9,241 bases of DNA from Propionibacteriaceae bacterium (GTDB lineage Bacteria; Actinomycetota; Actinomycetes; Propionibacteriales; Propionibacteriaceae), in the NCBI GenBank assembly GCA_003158895.1, contig PMLO01000211.1, forward strand, positions 11,058 to 20,298, in the 5' to 3' direction. The translations under genes and the position numbers were made by a program. Below are positions 1 through 6,504 of this stretch, one piece after another. How positions within the stretch are numbered: the first letter of the stretch is position 1; each line of letters begins with the position of its first letter. Below the pieces are notes generated by a model, which ran no database searches, was not told the DNA's origin, and worked only from the letters and a program-made list of their open reading frames with translations.

Positions 1-87
1 GTCGGGCTCGCGCTCGTCACCGGCTGGTGGGACGCGTGGATGGCCGGTCTTCGGCAGTGGGCGTCCGGGTTCGAGGCACCGATCTGA
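1..87 (+). CDS. ccdA: CcdA-like cytochrome c biogenesis protein, C-terminal end only
   Basis: Frame 1 is open from the first base and ends at TGA 85-87, giving the last 28 residues of a protein cut by the window edge. The visible tail (VGLALVTGWWDAW, then LRQWASGFEAPI) is one hydrophobic stretch followed by a Trp-rich amphipathic end. That matches how actinobacterial CcdA proteins finish after their last membrane helix. CcdA passes reducing equivalents across the membrane to keep apocytochrome c cysteines reduced. The identification rests mainly on context: the next genes are resB and ccsB, and ccdA-resB-ccsB is the usual actinobacterial order. The TGA shares bases with the ATG of resB (TGATG), so the two are probably translationally coupled. 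No catalytic cysteine lies in this fragment, so the call is moderate. Confidence 0.6.
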   Translation, partial: VGLALVTGWWDAWMAGLRQWASGFEAPI

Positions 88-1772
88 TGGCGGGCAAGAG
101 GCACAAGATGGACGAGGGGACGGGCATGGGCGACGAGAGCACCGCCGAGACTGCCGCGTCTGCTGAGGCCGCCGAGTCCGTACAGCCCGAGGTGGACGAG
201 GACGGCCTGACGGCTGATGACCACGGGATCGCGGGGTCACGCGCGCGGCGGCCCGCGGCCGAGGTCGCCCCGCCGGGCGGCCTGACGGGATCGCTGAAGT
301 TCGCGTGGGCCGTCCTGACGAGCATGCGGACGGCGATCATCCTGCTGCTCCTGCTGGCGGTCGCCGCGATCCCCGGCGGCATCCTGCCGCAGCGTCCGGT
401 CAACCCGTTCGCGGTGACCACGTACCTAGCAGACCACACGAAGCTCGGGCCGTTCTTCGACAAGATCGGGATGTTCGACGTCTACCACACGCCCTGGTTC
501 TCCTCGATCTACCTGCTGCTGTTCGTGTCGCTCGTCGGCTGCATCCTGCCGCGCACAGCCGTCTACCTCCGCGCCGCTCGCGCGCCCGCCGCCACGCCAC
601 CGCGCACGGTGTCGACGATGTCCGGCGCGGTGTCGTACAGCACCTCACTCTCGGCTGACGAGGTCCTCACGCAGGCACAGGAGTCGATGCGGAAGCGGCG
701 CTATCGCGTGAGGCGCGTCGGCGACGTCGTCTGCGCCGAGCGGGGCTACACCCGCGAGCTCGGCAACCTGTCGTTCCACGTGGCGCTGCTCGGCGTGCTG
801 CTGTCGATCGGGTATGGGTCGTTGCTGGGCCACTCCGGCACCGCGATCGTGGTCGAGGGGCAGGGATTCTCGAACACGCTCACCCAGTACGACGACATCT
901 CCACCGGCGCCGCCTTCAACGGCCAGCTCGACCCGTTCACGGTGAAGCTGGATGCGTTCCACGTCAAGTACGAGACGGGGCCGGTTCAGACCGGTGCCGC
1001 GCGCGAGTTCAAGGCAGACGTCACGGTGACGGACCCCGCGGGGACGCGGACCGACACCATCGAGGTCAACAAGCCGCTGACGATCGGCAGTACGGACGTG
1101 CACCTGGTCGGGCACGGCTACGCGGCGGTGGTGACCGTACGGGACGGGAACGGCAACGTCGCGTACTCCGGGCCCGTCGTCTTCCAGCCGCTCGACTCCA
1201 ACCTCAAGTCGGCGGGCGCCATCAACGTGCCGGACGCGCGGCCGCAGCGTATCGGGCTCGACGGGTACTTCCTGCCGACCGCGTCGGTCGGGCATGCCGG
1301 GCCTGTGTCGCTGTTCCCCGAGGCGCTCAGCCCGGAGCTCTTCCTCACGGCCTGGTCGGGCCCGCCGAAGACGGAGACCGGCGCGCCGTCGAGCGTGTTC
1401 AGCCTTGACACCGCGGGAATGACGCAGCTGACACTGAACGGCGACCTGCTCCGGATGGAGCTCAAGCCGGGCGACTCGTACGTGCTGCCGGGCGGCCTCG
1501 GCATTGTGTCCTTCGACGGCTGGAAGCGGTGGGTGAAGCTCCAGGTGTCCAGCACGCCCGGCATGGGCGCGATCCTCGCGTTCGTCATGCTGGCCGTCGC
1601 CGGCATGGCGCTCAGCCTGTCCGTGAAGCCCCGCCGCGCGTGGTTCATGGTCTCCGGCGGCGAGGTCTGGACGGCCGGCGCCGACCGCGTCGACGGCCGC
1701 TCGGGAGTCGGCGAGGACATCGCCGCTGTCGCCGCCGACCTCGGTCTCGAGCGCCCCCCGCCGGAGCCGTAA
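87..1772 (+). CDS. resB: ResB-family cytochrome c biogenesis protein (system II)
   Basis: ResB works with CcsB/ResC to move haem across the membrane and attach it to apocytochromes c. From the ATG at 87 the product is 561 aa. It opens with an acidic, alanine-rich cytoplasmic leader of about 65 residues. Membrane segments follow at about 82-101 (IILLLLLAVAAIPGG), 137-156 (WFSSIYLLLFVSLVGCILP) and 228-248 (LSFHVALLGVLLSIGYGSLLG). A large extracytoplasmic domain comes next, then a last helix at about 493-513 and a short cytoplasmic tail. The ERGYTRELGNLSFH block with His231 in the third helix is a typical ResB element. The start is uncertain. ATG 87 overlaps the upstream stop and has GAGG at 73-76; ATG 108 has AGAGG at 97-101; ATG 126 has the best Shine-Dalgarno, GAGGGGA at 114-120, five bases away. 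All three leave the conserved part intact. Family assignment is firm. Confidence 0.93.
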   Translation: MAGKRHKMDEGTGMGDESTAETAASAEAAESVQPEVDEDGLTADDHGIAGSRARRPAAEVAPPGGLTGSLKFAWAVLTSMRTAIILLLLLAVAAIPGGILPQRPVNPFAVTTYLADHTKLGPFFDKIGMFDVYHTPWFSSIYLLLFVSLVGCILPRTAVYLRAARAPAATPPRTVSTMSGAVSYSTSLSADEVLTQAQESMRKRRYRVRRVGDVVCAERGYTRELGNLSFHVALLGVLLSIGYGSLLGHSGTAIVVEGQGFSNTLTQYDDISTGAAFNGQLDPFTVKLDAFHVKYETGPVQTGAAREFKADVTVTDPAGTRTDTIEVNKPLTIGSTDVHLVGHGYAAVVTVRDGNGNVAYSGPVVFQPLDSNLKSAGAINVPDARPQRIGLDGYFLPTASVGHAGPVSLFPEALSPELFLTAWSGPPKTETGAPSSVFSLDTAGMTQLTLNGDLLRMELKPGDSYVLPGGLGIVSFDGWKRWVKLQVSSTPGMGAILAFVMLAVAGMALSLSVKPRRAWFMVSGGEVWTAGADRVDGRSGVGEDIAAVAADLGLERPPPEP

Positions 1773-2023
1773 TGGGCCGGATGGGTCGTCGAGGCGGCGT
1801 GGTCGGTTCATCACGTTAACCCGGTGAATCGGAGGTTCTCATGGCGAATCCGCCATGAGAACCTCAGGCTCTCCTACTTAACATGATGAACCGACGACCG
1901 TGACTGGCCCGGTCCAGCCCCTCTCGTACATGTCCAGTCCCCAGACGATCACGTACGAGGTGGCGACATTTTGGGCATCACGAGGCAGGATGGGGCACCG
2001 GTGGTGACGAAAGGGCGTACGGG
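1773..2023. other. Intergenic gap between resB and ccsB
   Basis: These 251 bases between two functionally linked genes contain no convincing ORF. The first third is dominated by the 94-bp palindrome at 1802-1895. The rest (1896-2008) includes a loose 7-bp inverted repeat, CTCGTAC at 1923-1929 with GTACGAG at 1953-1959, and a slightly AT-richer patch near 1966-1972. I could not place a -35/-10 pair with confidence. If the palindrome stops transcription, ccsB must have its promoter in the second half. The stretch ends in the ccsB ribosome binding site, GAAAGGG at 2009-2015. Confidence 0.6.
1802..1895. repeat. 94-bp concentric palindrome (hairpin or MITE-like element)
   Basis: Two inverted-repeat pairs share one centre (1848/1849). 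The inner pair is GAGGTTCTCATGGCG (1832-1846) with CGCCATGAGAACCTC (1851-1865), a perfect 15-bp stem around the loop AATC. The outer pair is GTCGGTTCATCACGTTAA (1802-1819) with TTAACATGATGAACCGAC (1878-1895), matching at 17 of 18 positions. The two stems are separated by equal 12-base segments on each side. The only mismatch in the outer arm is C1814/A1883, which would be a G-U pair in RNA from the - strand. No run of T follows the stem and there is no ORF inside. I see no clean target duplication at the borders. It could be a miniature inverted-repeat element, a strong factor-independent terminator of actinobacterial type, or an operator. The structure is certain; its role is not. Confidence 0.85.
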
Positions 2024-2962
2024 ATGACGGTGGCGAGCTTCTCGGCATTGGCGATCGTGACGGCGGCGGTGCTGTACCTGCTGGCGCTGTCGCTGCATGC
2101 GCTCGAGTGGGCGATGTCGCGGCACGTCGAGGTGGCGACCGAGTCGGTCGCGTCCGGCGCCAAGGGCGGGGTCGCGGTGCTCGACAAGCCCACCGACACG
2201 GCGCTACGTCCGGCGAAGGCCGACATGTACGCGCGCATGGGCCTCAGCATCACCGTTCTCGCGGCGGTCGTGAACCTCGCGGGCATCATCACCCGTGGCA
2301 TCGCGGCGAACCGCGCGCCGTGGGGCAACATGTACGAGTTCATCACCACGGCTGCCGTCGTGGTCGCGTGCTTGTACTTCGTCGGTCTCTGGAAGTCCGG
2401 CGCGCGGTGGCTCGGCCTGCCCGTCACGCTCCTCTGCGCGGTACTGAACGGCCTAGCCGCAACGGTGTTCTACGTGGCCGTGGCCCCTCTCGTACCGGCG
2501 CTGCACTCTGTCTGGTTCATGATCCACATCCTGGCCGCGATCATCTCCGGCTCCGCGTTCTCGATCGGCGGCGTGGCCGCGATCCTGTACCTGGTCGTCG
2601 CCCGCGCCGAGCGCAAGGGCACTGTGAAGGGCTACCTCGCGCTGCTGCCCAAATCCGACGCCATCGACCGGATCAGCTATCGCGTCCTTGCTTTCGCGTT
2701 CCCGCTGTGGACGTTCACCATCGCCGCGGGCGCCATCTGGGCCGAGTACGCCTGGGGCCGCTACTGGGGCTGGGACCCCAAGGAGACCTGGTCGCTCGTC
2801 GCCTGGGTCGTCTTCGCCGGCTACCTCCACGCCCGCGCCACCGCCGGTTGGCGCGGCACCCGCGCCGCGTGGCTGGCGATCCTCGGTTTCGGCCTGTTCT
2901 GGTGGAACTTCGTCGGCGTCAACCTCCTCTTCGCCGGCCTCCACTCGTACGCGGGCATCTGA
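2024..2962 (+). CDS. ccsB: CcsB/ResC-family cytochrome c biogenesis protein (haem handling, CcsA domain)
   Basis: A 312-aa polytopic membrane protein, the haem-binding partner of ResB in system II cytochrome c maturation. The diagnostic Trp-rich WWD segment is WGRYWGWDPKETW at residues 244-256, which binds haem on the outer face in this family. Candidate haem-ligand histidines are His161 and His168 (HSVWFMIH) and His307 near the C-terminus (GLHSYAG). The PWGNMYEF motif at 99-106 is also characteristic. About eight hydrophobic helices can be seen, at roughly 5-26, 69-90, 104-124, 131-152, 161-190, 222-243, 255-270 and 283-305. The ATG is supported by GAAAGGG at 2009-2015 with an 8-base spacer. 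The length is normal for actinobacterial CcsB. It lies on the same strand as resB but 251 bp away, across the palindrome, so it may be transcribed separately. Confidence 0.95.
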   Translation: MTVASFSALAIVTAAVLYLLALSLHALEWAMSRHVEVATESVASGAKGGVAVLDKPTDTALRPAKADMYARMGLSITVLAAVVNLAGIITRGIAANRAPWGNMYEFITTAAVVVACLYFVGLWKSGARWLGLPVTLLCAVLNGLAATVFYVAVAPLVPALHSVWFMIHILAAIISGSAFSIGGVAAILYLVVARAERKGTVKGYLALLPKSDAIDRISYRVLAFAFPLWTFTIAAGAIWAEYAWGRYWGWDPKETWSLVAWVVFAGYLHARATAGWRGTRAAWLAILGFGLFWWNFVGVNLLFAGLHSYAGI

Positions 2963-2970
2963 CCGTACGA

Positions 2971-3120
2971 GCGGTACAGAGGCTCTCCTCAAGGCGTACA
3001 GGTCCTCTCCTCGGGCGGATATCTCCTCTCCTCGGGCGCATATCTCCTCTCCTCGGGCGGATAGGTCCTCTCCCCAAGGCGGATAGGTCCTCTCCCGAGC
3101 GGCTACGGCCTCTCCCCGAG
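2971..3120. repeat. Degenerate tandem array, seven units of about 21 bp
   Basis: The core CTCTCC recurs at 2983, 3005, 3026, 3047, 3068, 3090 and 3110, spacings of 22, 21, 21, 21, 22 and 20 bp. The approximate unit is GGCGGATAGGTCCTCTCC followed by two to four variable bases (TCG, CCAA or CGA). Units at 3014-3034 and 3035-3055 differ by one base (GGCGGATAT against GGCGCATAT). Units starting at 3056 and 3078 share their first 17 bases. The outer copies are the most diverged, the usual sign of an array that grew and decayed from the middle. It fills the space between the convergent ends of ccsB and the glycosyltransferase-like gene. The + strand is pyrimidine-rich. Three reading frames stay open through it only because the period is close to seven codons, and the 20- and 22-bp units break the phase, so I do not call it coding. 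Confidence 0.85.
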
Positions 3121-3153
3121 CAGTACGCGGTGTCTTGCGCGTCAAGCGTGGGT

Positions 3154-4209
3154 CTAGCGGACCAACGACTCGAGTGTTGAGACGGCTAGCGCCACCCCGT
3201 CCTCCGCAATGATGCGACCCGCGACCACCTTCGCCGGATCCCTCAGGGCGATGGTGGTACGTAGGGCCGCCTTGTACGCCTCCCAGCCGGATCTCGGGTC
3301 GACCGGTTTCGTGGCGATGTCCGCTCCGTACAGTCTCGCGCCCCAGAAGCGCTGGGACGGGGTGAACGGGACGGGGATGGACGGGATGCCGGATCTGGCC
3401 GCGGCATGCGCCCTGGTGGCGCCGCACTCGAAGACCAGCGCGCCGCACCGGCTGAACAGCCAGTCGGACGGTACGGAGTCGATGCGGTGCACGTTCTCCG
3501 GCAGGCCGCCCTTGATCCGTGACGAGCCCGCGTCCAGCAGGATCCGGTACGTGTCGGCCCATGCCTCCAGGATCGCCTCGAGCGCGTACTCCGCGAGTGA
3601 TCCCGTCGTCGGCCCGAATCCCACGTAGATCGGCCGGTCGCCGACGGCGAGGAACGCCTCTAGCTCCGCATCCGGGGTCCAGGCCGCGCCGTCCGTCAGC
3701 CACCACTCGCCCGTCACCGTGATCCGTGCGGCATCCCAGTCGTCAGGAGTCGGTACGAGAGTGGGCGACCAGGCCCCCAGTACCGGCAGCTCGTGGAACG
3801 GATTCCCCATCGACCCGAGACCCAGCTCGCGCCGTGCCCGGTTGAGGTCCCGACCGGCCCGTACCCAGCCCATCGTGTCCACCACGGAACCGACCGCTCG
3901 GTTCAGCTTCTCCGGAGGCCTGACCTTCACCAACGGCGCGAACTCCCGGGTCGGCAGCGTCGGCTCGAGAGCGGCGACCACGCCGACAGCTCCCGCCAGC
4001 TCCGCCGCGGACGCTGCCCACGGACCTGCTGCCGCCACTCCGAGCACGACGTCAGCACCGCCTGCCGCCGTGGCGATCGCCTCGATGCTGAATACGCCCG
4101 GCGATGCCTCGACGGCGACGGCTACGTCATGCCCCGCGGCCGCCAGGCCGACACCGAGAGCATTCACCGCTCGTACGTCCCCGGCCGAGTGGACGATCGT
4201 GATCCTCAT
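3154..4209 (-). CDS. Divergent GT1-fold glycosyltransferase-like protein
   Basis: A 351-aa protein with the layout of GT-B enzymes of the GT1 / sterol-glucosyltransferase type. The N-terminal Rossmann start is MRITIVHSAGDVRAVNALG (family: GSRGDV..), with AAGHDV nearby. The C-terminal domain begins near RPIYVGFGPTTGS (about residue 193 on) and continues DWLFSRCGALVFECGA and IPVPFTPSQRFWGARLYG. The second half aligns by eye with the family pattern in which the acceptor-side Trp-Leu-Phe is followed by an HHGGAGTT loop that holds the sugar nucleotide phosphates. Here that loop reads FECGATRAH (residues 260-268), so the His and the Gly-Gly are gone. The protein is also shorter than the usual 400 or so residues, with the N-terminal domain trimmed. 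The start at ATG 4207-4209 overlaps the mtr stop by four bases (ATGA); a longer upstream reading would run antiphase through mtr. Activity and substrate are unknown; it could be an inactive or binding-only relative. Confidence 0.75.
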   Translation of the reverse strand: MRITIVHSAGDVRAVNALGVGLAAAGHDVAVAVEASPGVFSIEAIATAAGGADVVLGVAAAGPWAASAAELAGAVGVVAALEPTLPTREFAPLVKVRPPEKLNRAVGSVVDTMGWVRAGRDLNRARRELGLGSMGNPFHELPVLGAWSPTLVPTPDDWDAARITVTGEWWLTDGAAWTPDAELEAFLAVGDRPIYVGFGPTTGSLAEYALEAILEAWADTYRILLDAGSSRIKGGLPENVHRIDSVPSDWLFSRCGALVFECGATRAHAAARSGIPSIPVPFTPSQRFWGARLYGADIATKPVDPRSGWEAYKAALRTTIALRDPAKVVAGRIIAEDGVALAVSTLESLVR

Positions 4210-5615
4210 CGGTCGGGAGCCACCTGGAGCAGGGCGTTTTCCAGAACCTCGGTGAGCGCGGGGTGGATCCAGTACTGACCGCGGGCCATCGTGCGCGCGT
4301 CGAGGCCGGTCGCCATTGCCTGGATGGCCGGCTGGATCAGCGTCGATGCTTGTGGGCCCAGGATGTGACAGCCCAGGAGCCGCAGTGACTCCGGATCCAC
4401 CAGCACCTTCGCGACGTGCACCCCGCGGTCCTCCAAAGCCCACCCGTACGCGACGTCCGCGTACCGCTGGACGCCCACCAGGTACGGCGTCCTGACCGCC
4501 CTGAGCTCCTGCTCGGTCACGCCGACGCTCGCCAGCTGCGGTTCGCAGAAGACCGCGTACGGGATCGTGGTGTGATCGACGCTCGCGAGGTCGTCGGGAT
4601 GCAGCAGGTTGTGCTGTACGGCCCGGGCGTCCGCATTGGCCGCGTGCTTGAGCATCGAGGGGTTGGAGATGTCTCCGAGCGCGAAGATGCCGTCCGCCGT
4701 GGTTCGCTGGTGAGCGTCCACGACGACGAACCCGTCGCCATCCACCTCGACCCCCGTCGCGGCCAGGTCCAGCCGGTCGCTGTTGGGGATCCGCCCGGTC
4801 GCCACCAGAAGCACCTCGGCGTCGTAGCTGTACTCGATGTCGTTGAGGTCCGTCGTGTACACGCCGATGCCGCCACGGCCGGCGCCGTCGACCTCGACGA
4901 CCGACTGGTTGAGCCGTACGACGAGGCGCTGGCTGAGCTCCTCCGTGAGCGCGCGCGCGAGCTCGGCGTCGGAGTGCCGCAGCAGGTACGCGGACCGGTT
5001 GATCAGGGTCACGGCCACGCCGAGCGCCGAGAAGACGTGGGCGAACTCGACCGCGACGAAGCCTCCGCCGAGGATGACCATCGTGGTCGGCAACCGATCG
5101 AGCCGCATGATCGTGTCGCTCGTGTAGACCTTCCCCTCCAGCTCGGGTGAATCGAGACCGGGGATGTCGGGCATTCGAGGGCGCGAACCCGCGGCGAGCA
5201 CGATGCGATCACCCGTGAGCGACTCGGTCGTGCCGTCCGGATAGGAGACCTCCAGCTCCCTCGCGCCCGTGAACCGCGCCGTACCGCGCATCAGCGCGAC
5301 GTTCGGTTGCGACTCGCGCCAGCCGAGTCCCGCCAGCGAGATCGGGTCGATCCGGCCGAAGACGCGGTCGCGGATGGCGGGCCAGTCGACGGATGGCGCG
5401 GGGGCGCTCAGCCCGTACCGTCCGGCGCCACGGATCTCGTTCGCGAGCCCGGCGGTGTGGACGAACATCTTCGACGGGATGCAGCCGGCGTTCAAGCACG
5501 TGCCACCGAAAGGATCTCCGTCGTCGATCAACGCGACATCGAGACCGGAGAACCTCTCGTCGATGATCGAGTTACCGCTCCCCGAGCCGATGACGGCGAG
5601 ATCCACGTGGCGCAC
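4206..5615 (-). CDS. mtr: Mycothione reductase
   Basis: A 469-aa FAD-dependent pyridine nucleotide-disulfide oxidoreductase that reduces mycothione (oxidised mycothiol) to mycothiol with NADPH in the cytoplasm. The FAD-binding start is VIGSGSGNSIIDERF (8-22), with GSGNS typical of Mtr rather than GxGxxG of other family members. The redox-active pair is Cys40 and Cys45 in GGTCLNAGCIPSK. NAD(P)H is bound by VILGGGFVAVEFAHVFSALG, and the second FAD motif is GIFALGDISNPSMLKHAAN. The C-terminal dimer-interface dyad is His451-Glu456 in HPALTE, which acts on the partner's active site. The length matches known Mtr proteins. It starts with GTG at 5613-5615, supported by GGAAGG at 5624-5629 eight bases upstream; the nearby ATG (5621-5623) is out of frame. 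The gene follows the SDR gene by 73 bp and is coupled to the glycosyltransferase-like gene. It is the main evidence for a mycothiol producer. Confidence 0.95.
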   Translation of the reverse strand: MRHVDLAVIGSGSGNSIIDERFSGLDVALIDDGDPFGGTCLNAGCIPSKMFVHTAGLANEIRGAGRYGLSAPAPSVDWPAIRDRVFGRIDPISLAGLGWRESQPNVALMRGTARFTGARELEVSYPDGTTESLTGDRIVLAAGSRPRMPDIPGLDSPELEGKVYTSDTIMRLDRLPTTMVILGGGFVAVEFAHVFSALGVAVTLINRSAYLLRHSDAELARALTEELSQRLVVRLNQSVVEVDGAGRGGIGVYTTDLNDIEYSYDAEVLLVATGRIPNSDRLDLAATGVEVDGDGFVVVDAHQRTTADGIFALGDISNPSMLKHAANADARAVQHNLLHPDDLASVDHTTIPYAVFCEPQLASVGVTEQELRAVRTPYLVGVQRYADVAYGWALEDRGVHVAKVLVDPESLRLLGCHILGPQASTLIQPAIQAMATGLDARTMARGQYWIHPALTEVLENALLQVAPDR

Positions 5616-5623
5616 GCGACCAT

Positions 5624-5629
5624 CCTTCC
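5624..5629 (-). promoter_or_regulatory. Shine-Dalgarno site deciding the GTG start of mtr
   Basis: On the - strand this reads GGAAGG, with an 8-base spacer to GTG 5615. The ATG that overlaps the spacer is in another frame and would give an unrelated peptide, so the ribosome binding site settles the start on GTG. Confidence 0.6.
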
Positions 5630-5688
5630 ACGGCGGTCGTCCGCGTCGATGTCACGCGGCGCGCGCAGAGTCCGCACGTAGGGGCGAA

Positions 5689-6459
5689 TCAGGGTCGTCG
5701 GGCGATGAACCTGGCGATGGCCATCGTGAGGCGGTCCGGGACGAACGGCGCCGTGCGCGCCAGGACCGTGTTGAGGGCTCCATCGATGGCCACGGGGCTG
5801 CCCTTCGCGAGCGAGTCGAAGCACGTGGCGACGACCTGCGCGACCGTACGGCGCCGACGGAAGCCGTCGGGGTTGCCCGCGATCCGCCAGAAGTCGGTCT
5901 CCGTCGCCCCCGGGCAGAGCGCCATTACGGTGACGCCCGACGGGCGCAGCTCGTGCCACATGGCGAGGCTCAGCCGCAGCACGAAAGCCTTGGTGGCCGC
6001 GTACGTCCCCATCGTCGGGATCGGTTGGAACGCCGCGGTGGACGCGACGTTGACGATCGCGCCTCGGCCACGGGCGATCATCCCGGGGACGGCCGCACGG
6101 GACAGCAGGGTCAGGGTCAGGCAGTTGAGCGAGATCATCTCGGCGATCCGAGCCGGGTTCTCGTCGGCGAAGTCGCCCGATGTCGCGAAGCCCGCGTTGT
6201 TGATGAGCACCTCGACGTCACGCGTCTCGAGGTCCGCGATCACCGTGGAGCGTGCGTCGGCATCGGCCAGGTCGGCCACGATCACCTCGACCTCGGTGCC
6301 GTACGTCTCCCGCAGCTCGTCCGCGAGATCGTGCAGCGGCCCGGCACTCCTGGCAACGAGAACCACCGACATCCCATCGGCGGCGAGCTTCGTCGCGAAC
6401 CCTCGCCCCAGGCCCGAAGAGGCACCCGTCACCACCGCCCAGCCCGAGGTGTACGTCAT
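5689..6459 (-). CDS. Short-chain dehydrogenase/reductase (classical SDR)
   Basis: A 256-aa NAD(P)-dependent oxidoreductase with a Rossmann fold. The cofactor-binding motif is TGASSGLG (11-18), the structural motif NNAG is at 87-90, and the catalytic residues are Ser140 (NVAS) and Tyr153-x3-Lys157 (TYAATK). After the active site comes the usual PGATETDF loop. An arginine follows the second strand (VLVAR), which favours NADP(H), by family knowledge. The C-terminal end (about 225-256) is hydrophobic and basic and may touch the membrane. The substrate cannot be read from the sequence. Related proteins are often simply named SDR or DltE-like. It starts at ATG 6457-6459 with no clear Shine-Dalgarno site but a possible leaderless promoter just upstream. 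It follows the DUF2510 gene by 45 bp and precedes mtr by 73 bp, so it may share a transcript with either. Confidence 0.92.
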   Translation of the reverse strand: MTYTSGWAVVTGASSGLGRGFATKLAADGMSVVLVARSAGPLHDLADELRETYGTEVEVIVADLADADARSTVIADLETRDVEVLINNAGFATSGDFADENPARIAEMISLNCLTLTLLSRAAVPGMIARGRGAIVNVASTAAFQPIPTMGTYAATKAFVLRLSLAMWHELRPSGVTVMALCPGATETDFWRIAGNPDGFRRRRTVAQVVATCFDSLAKGSPVAIDGALNTVLARTAPFVPDRLTMAIARFIARRP

Positions 6460-6466
6460 GGGCGAG

Positions 6467-6472
6467 AGCGTA
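6467..6472 (-). promoter_or_regulatory. Possible -10 element (TACGCT) for a leaderless SDR transcript
   Basis: On the - strand TACGCT fits the actinobacterial TANNNT consensus and ends seven bases before the SDR ATG. That distance would put the transcription start at or next to the start codon. The gene has no Shine-Dalgarno site, which agrees. No -35 was recognised, and a chance match is quite possible. Confidence 0.3.
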
Positions 6473-6504
6473 CTGGGACGCGCCCGTCGGATTCGGGGGA
6501 CGCG

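Noticed and set aside
645..1814. A 389-codon - strand frame opposite resB
   Set aside because: It is very rich in Arg, His, Asp and Val without any motif, and resB on the other strand is a clear family member.
1923..1959. Inverted repeat CTCGTAC / GTACGAG as an operator for ccsB
   Set aside because: It is only 7 bp with a 23-base spacer, and CGTAC is frequent throughout the window, so it may be chance.
2971..3120. CRISPR array
   Set aside because: The units adjoin directly with no unique spacers between them, the unit is too short, and no cas gene is present.
2453..3706. A 417-codon - strand frame running through the tandem array with a heptad-like GEEISAR repeat
   Set aside because: The repeat peptide arises from the 21-bp period. 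The frame lies antisense to ccsB at one end and out of frame with the glycosyltransferase-like gene at the other.
4210..4443. Longer N-terminus for the glycosyltransferase-like protein starting at 4443
   Set aside because: The extra 78 residues overlap the mtr C-terminus in another frame, are Gly/Pro/Arg-rich without structure, and precede the proper Rossmann start MRITIVHS.
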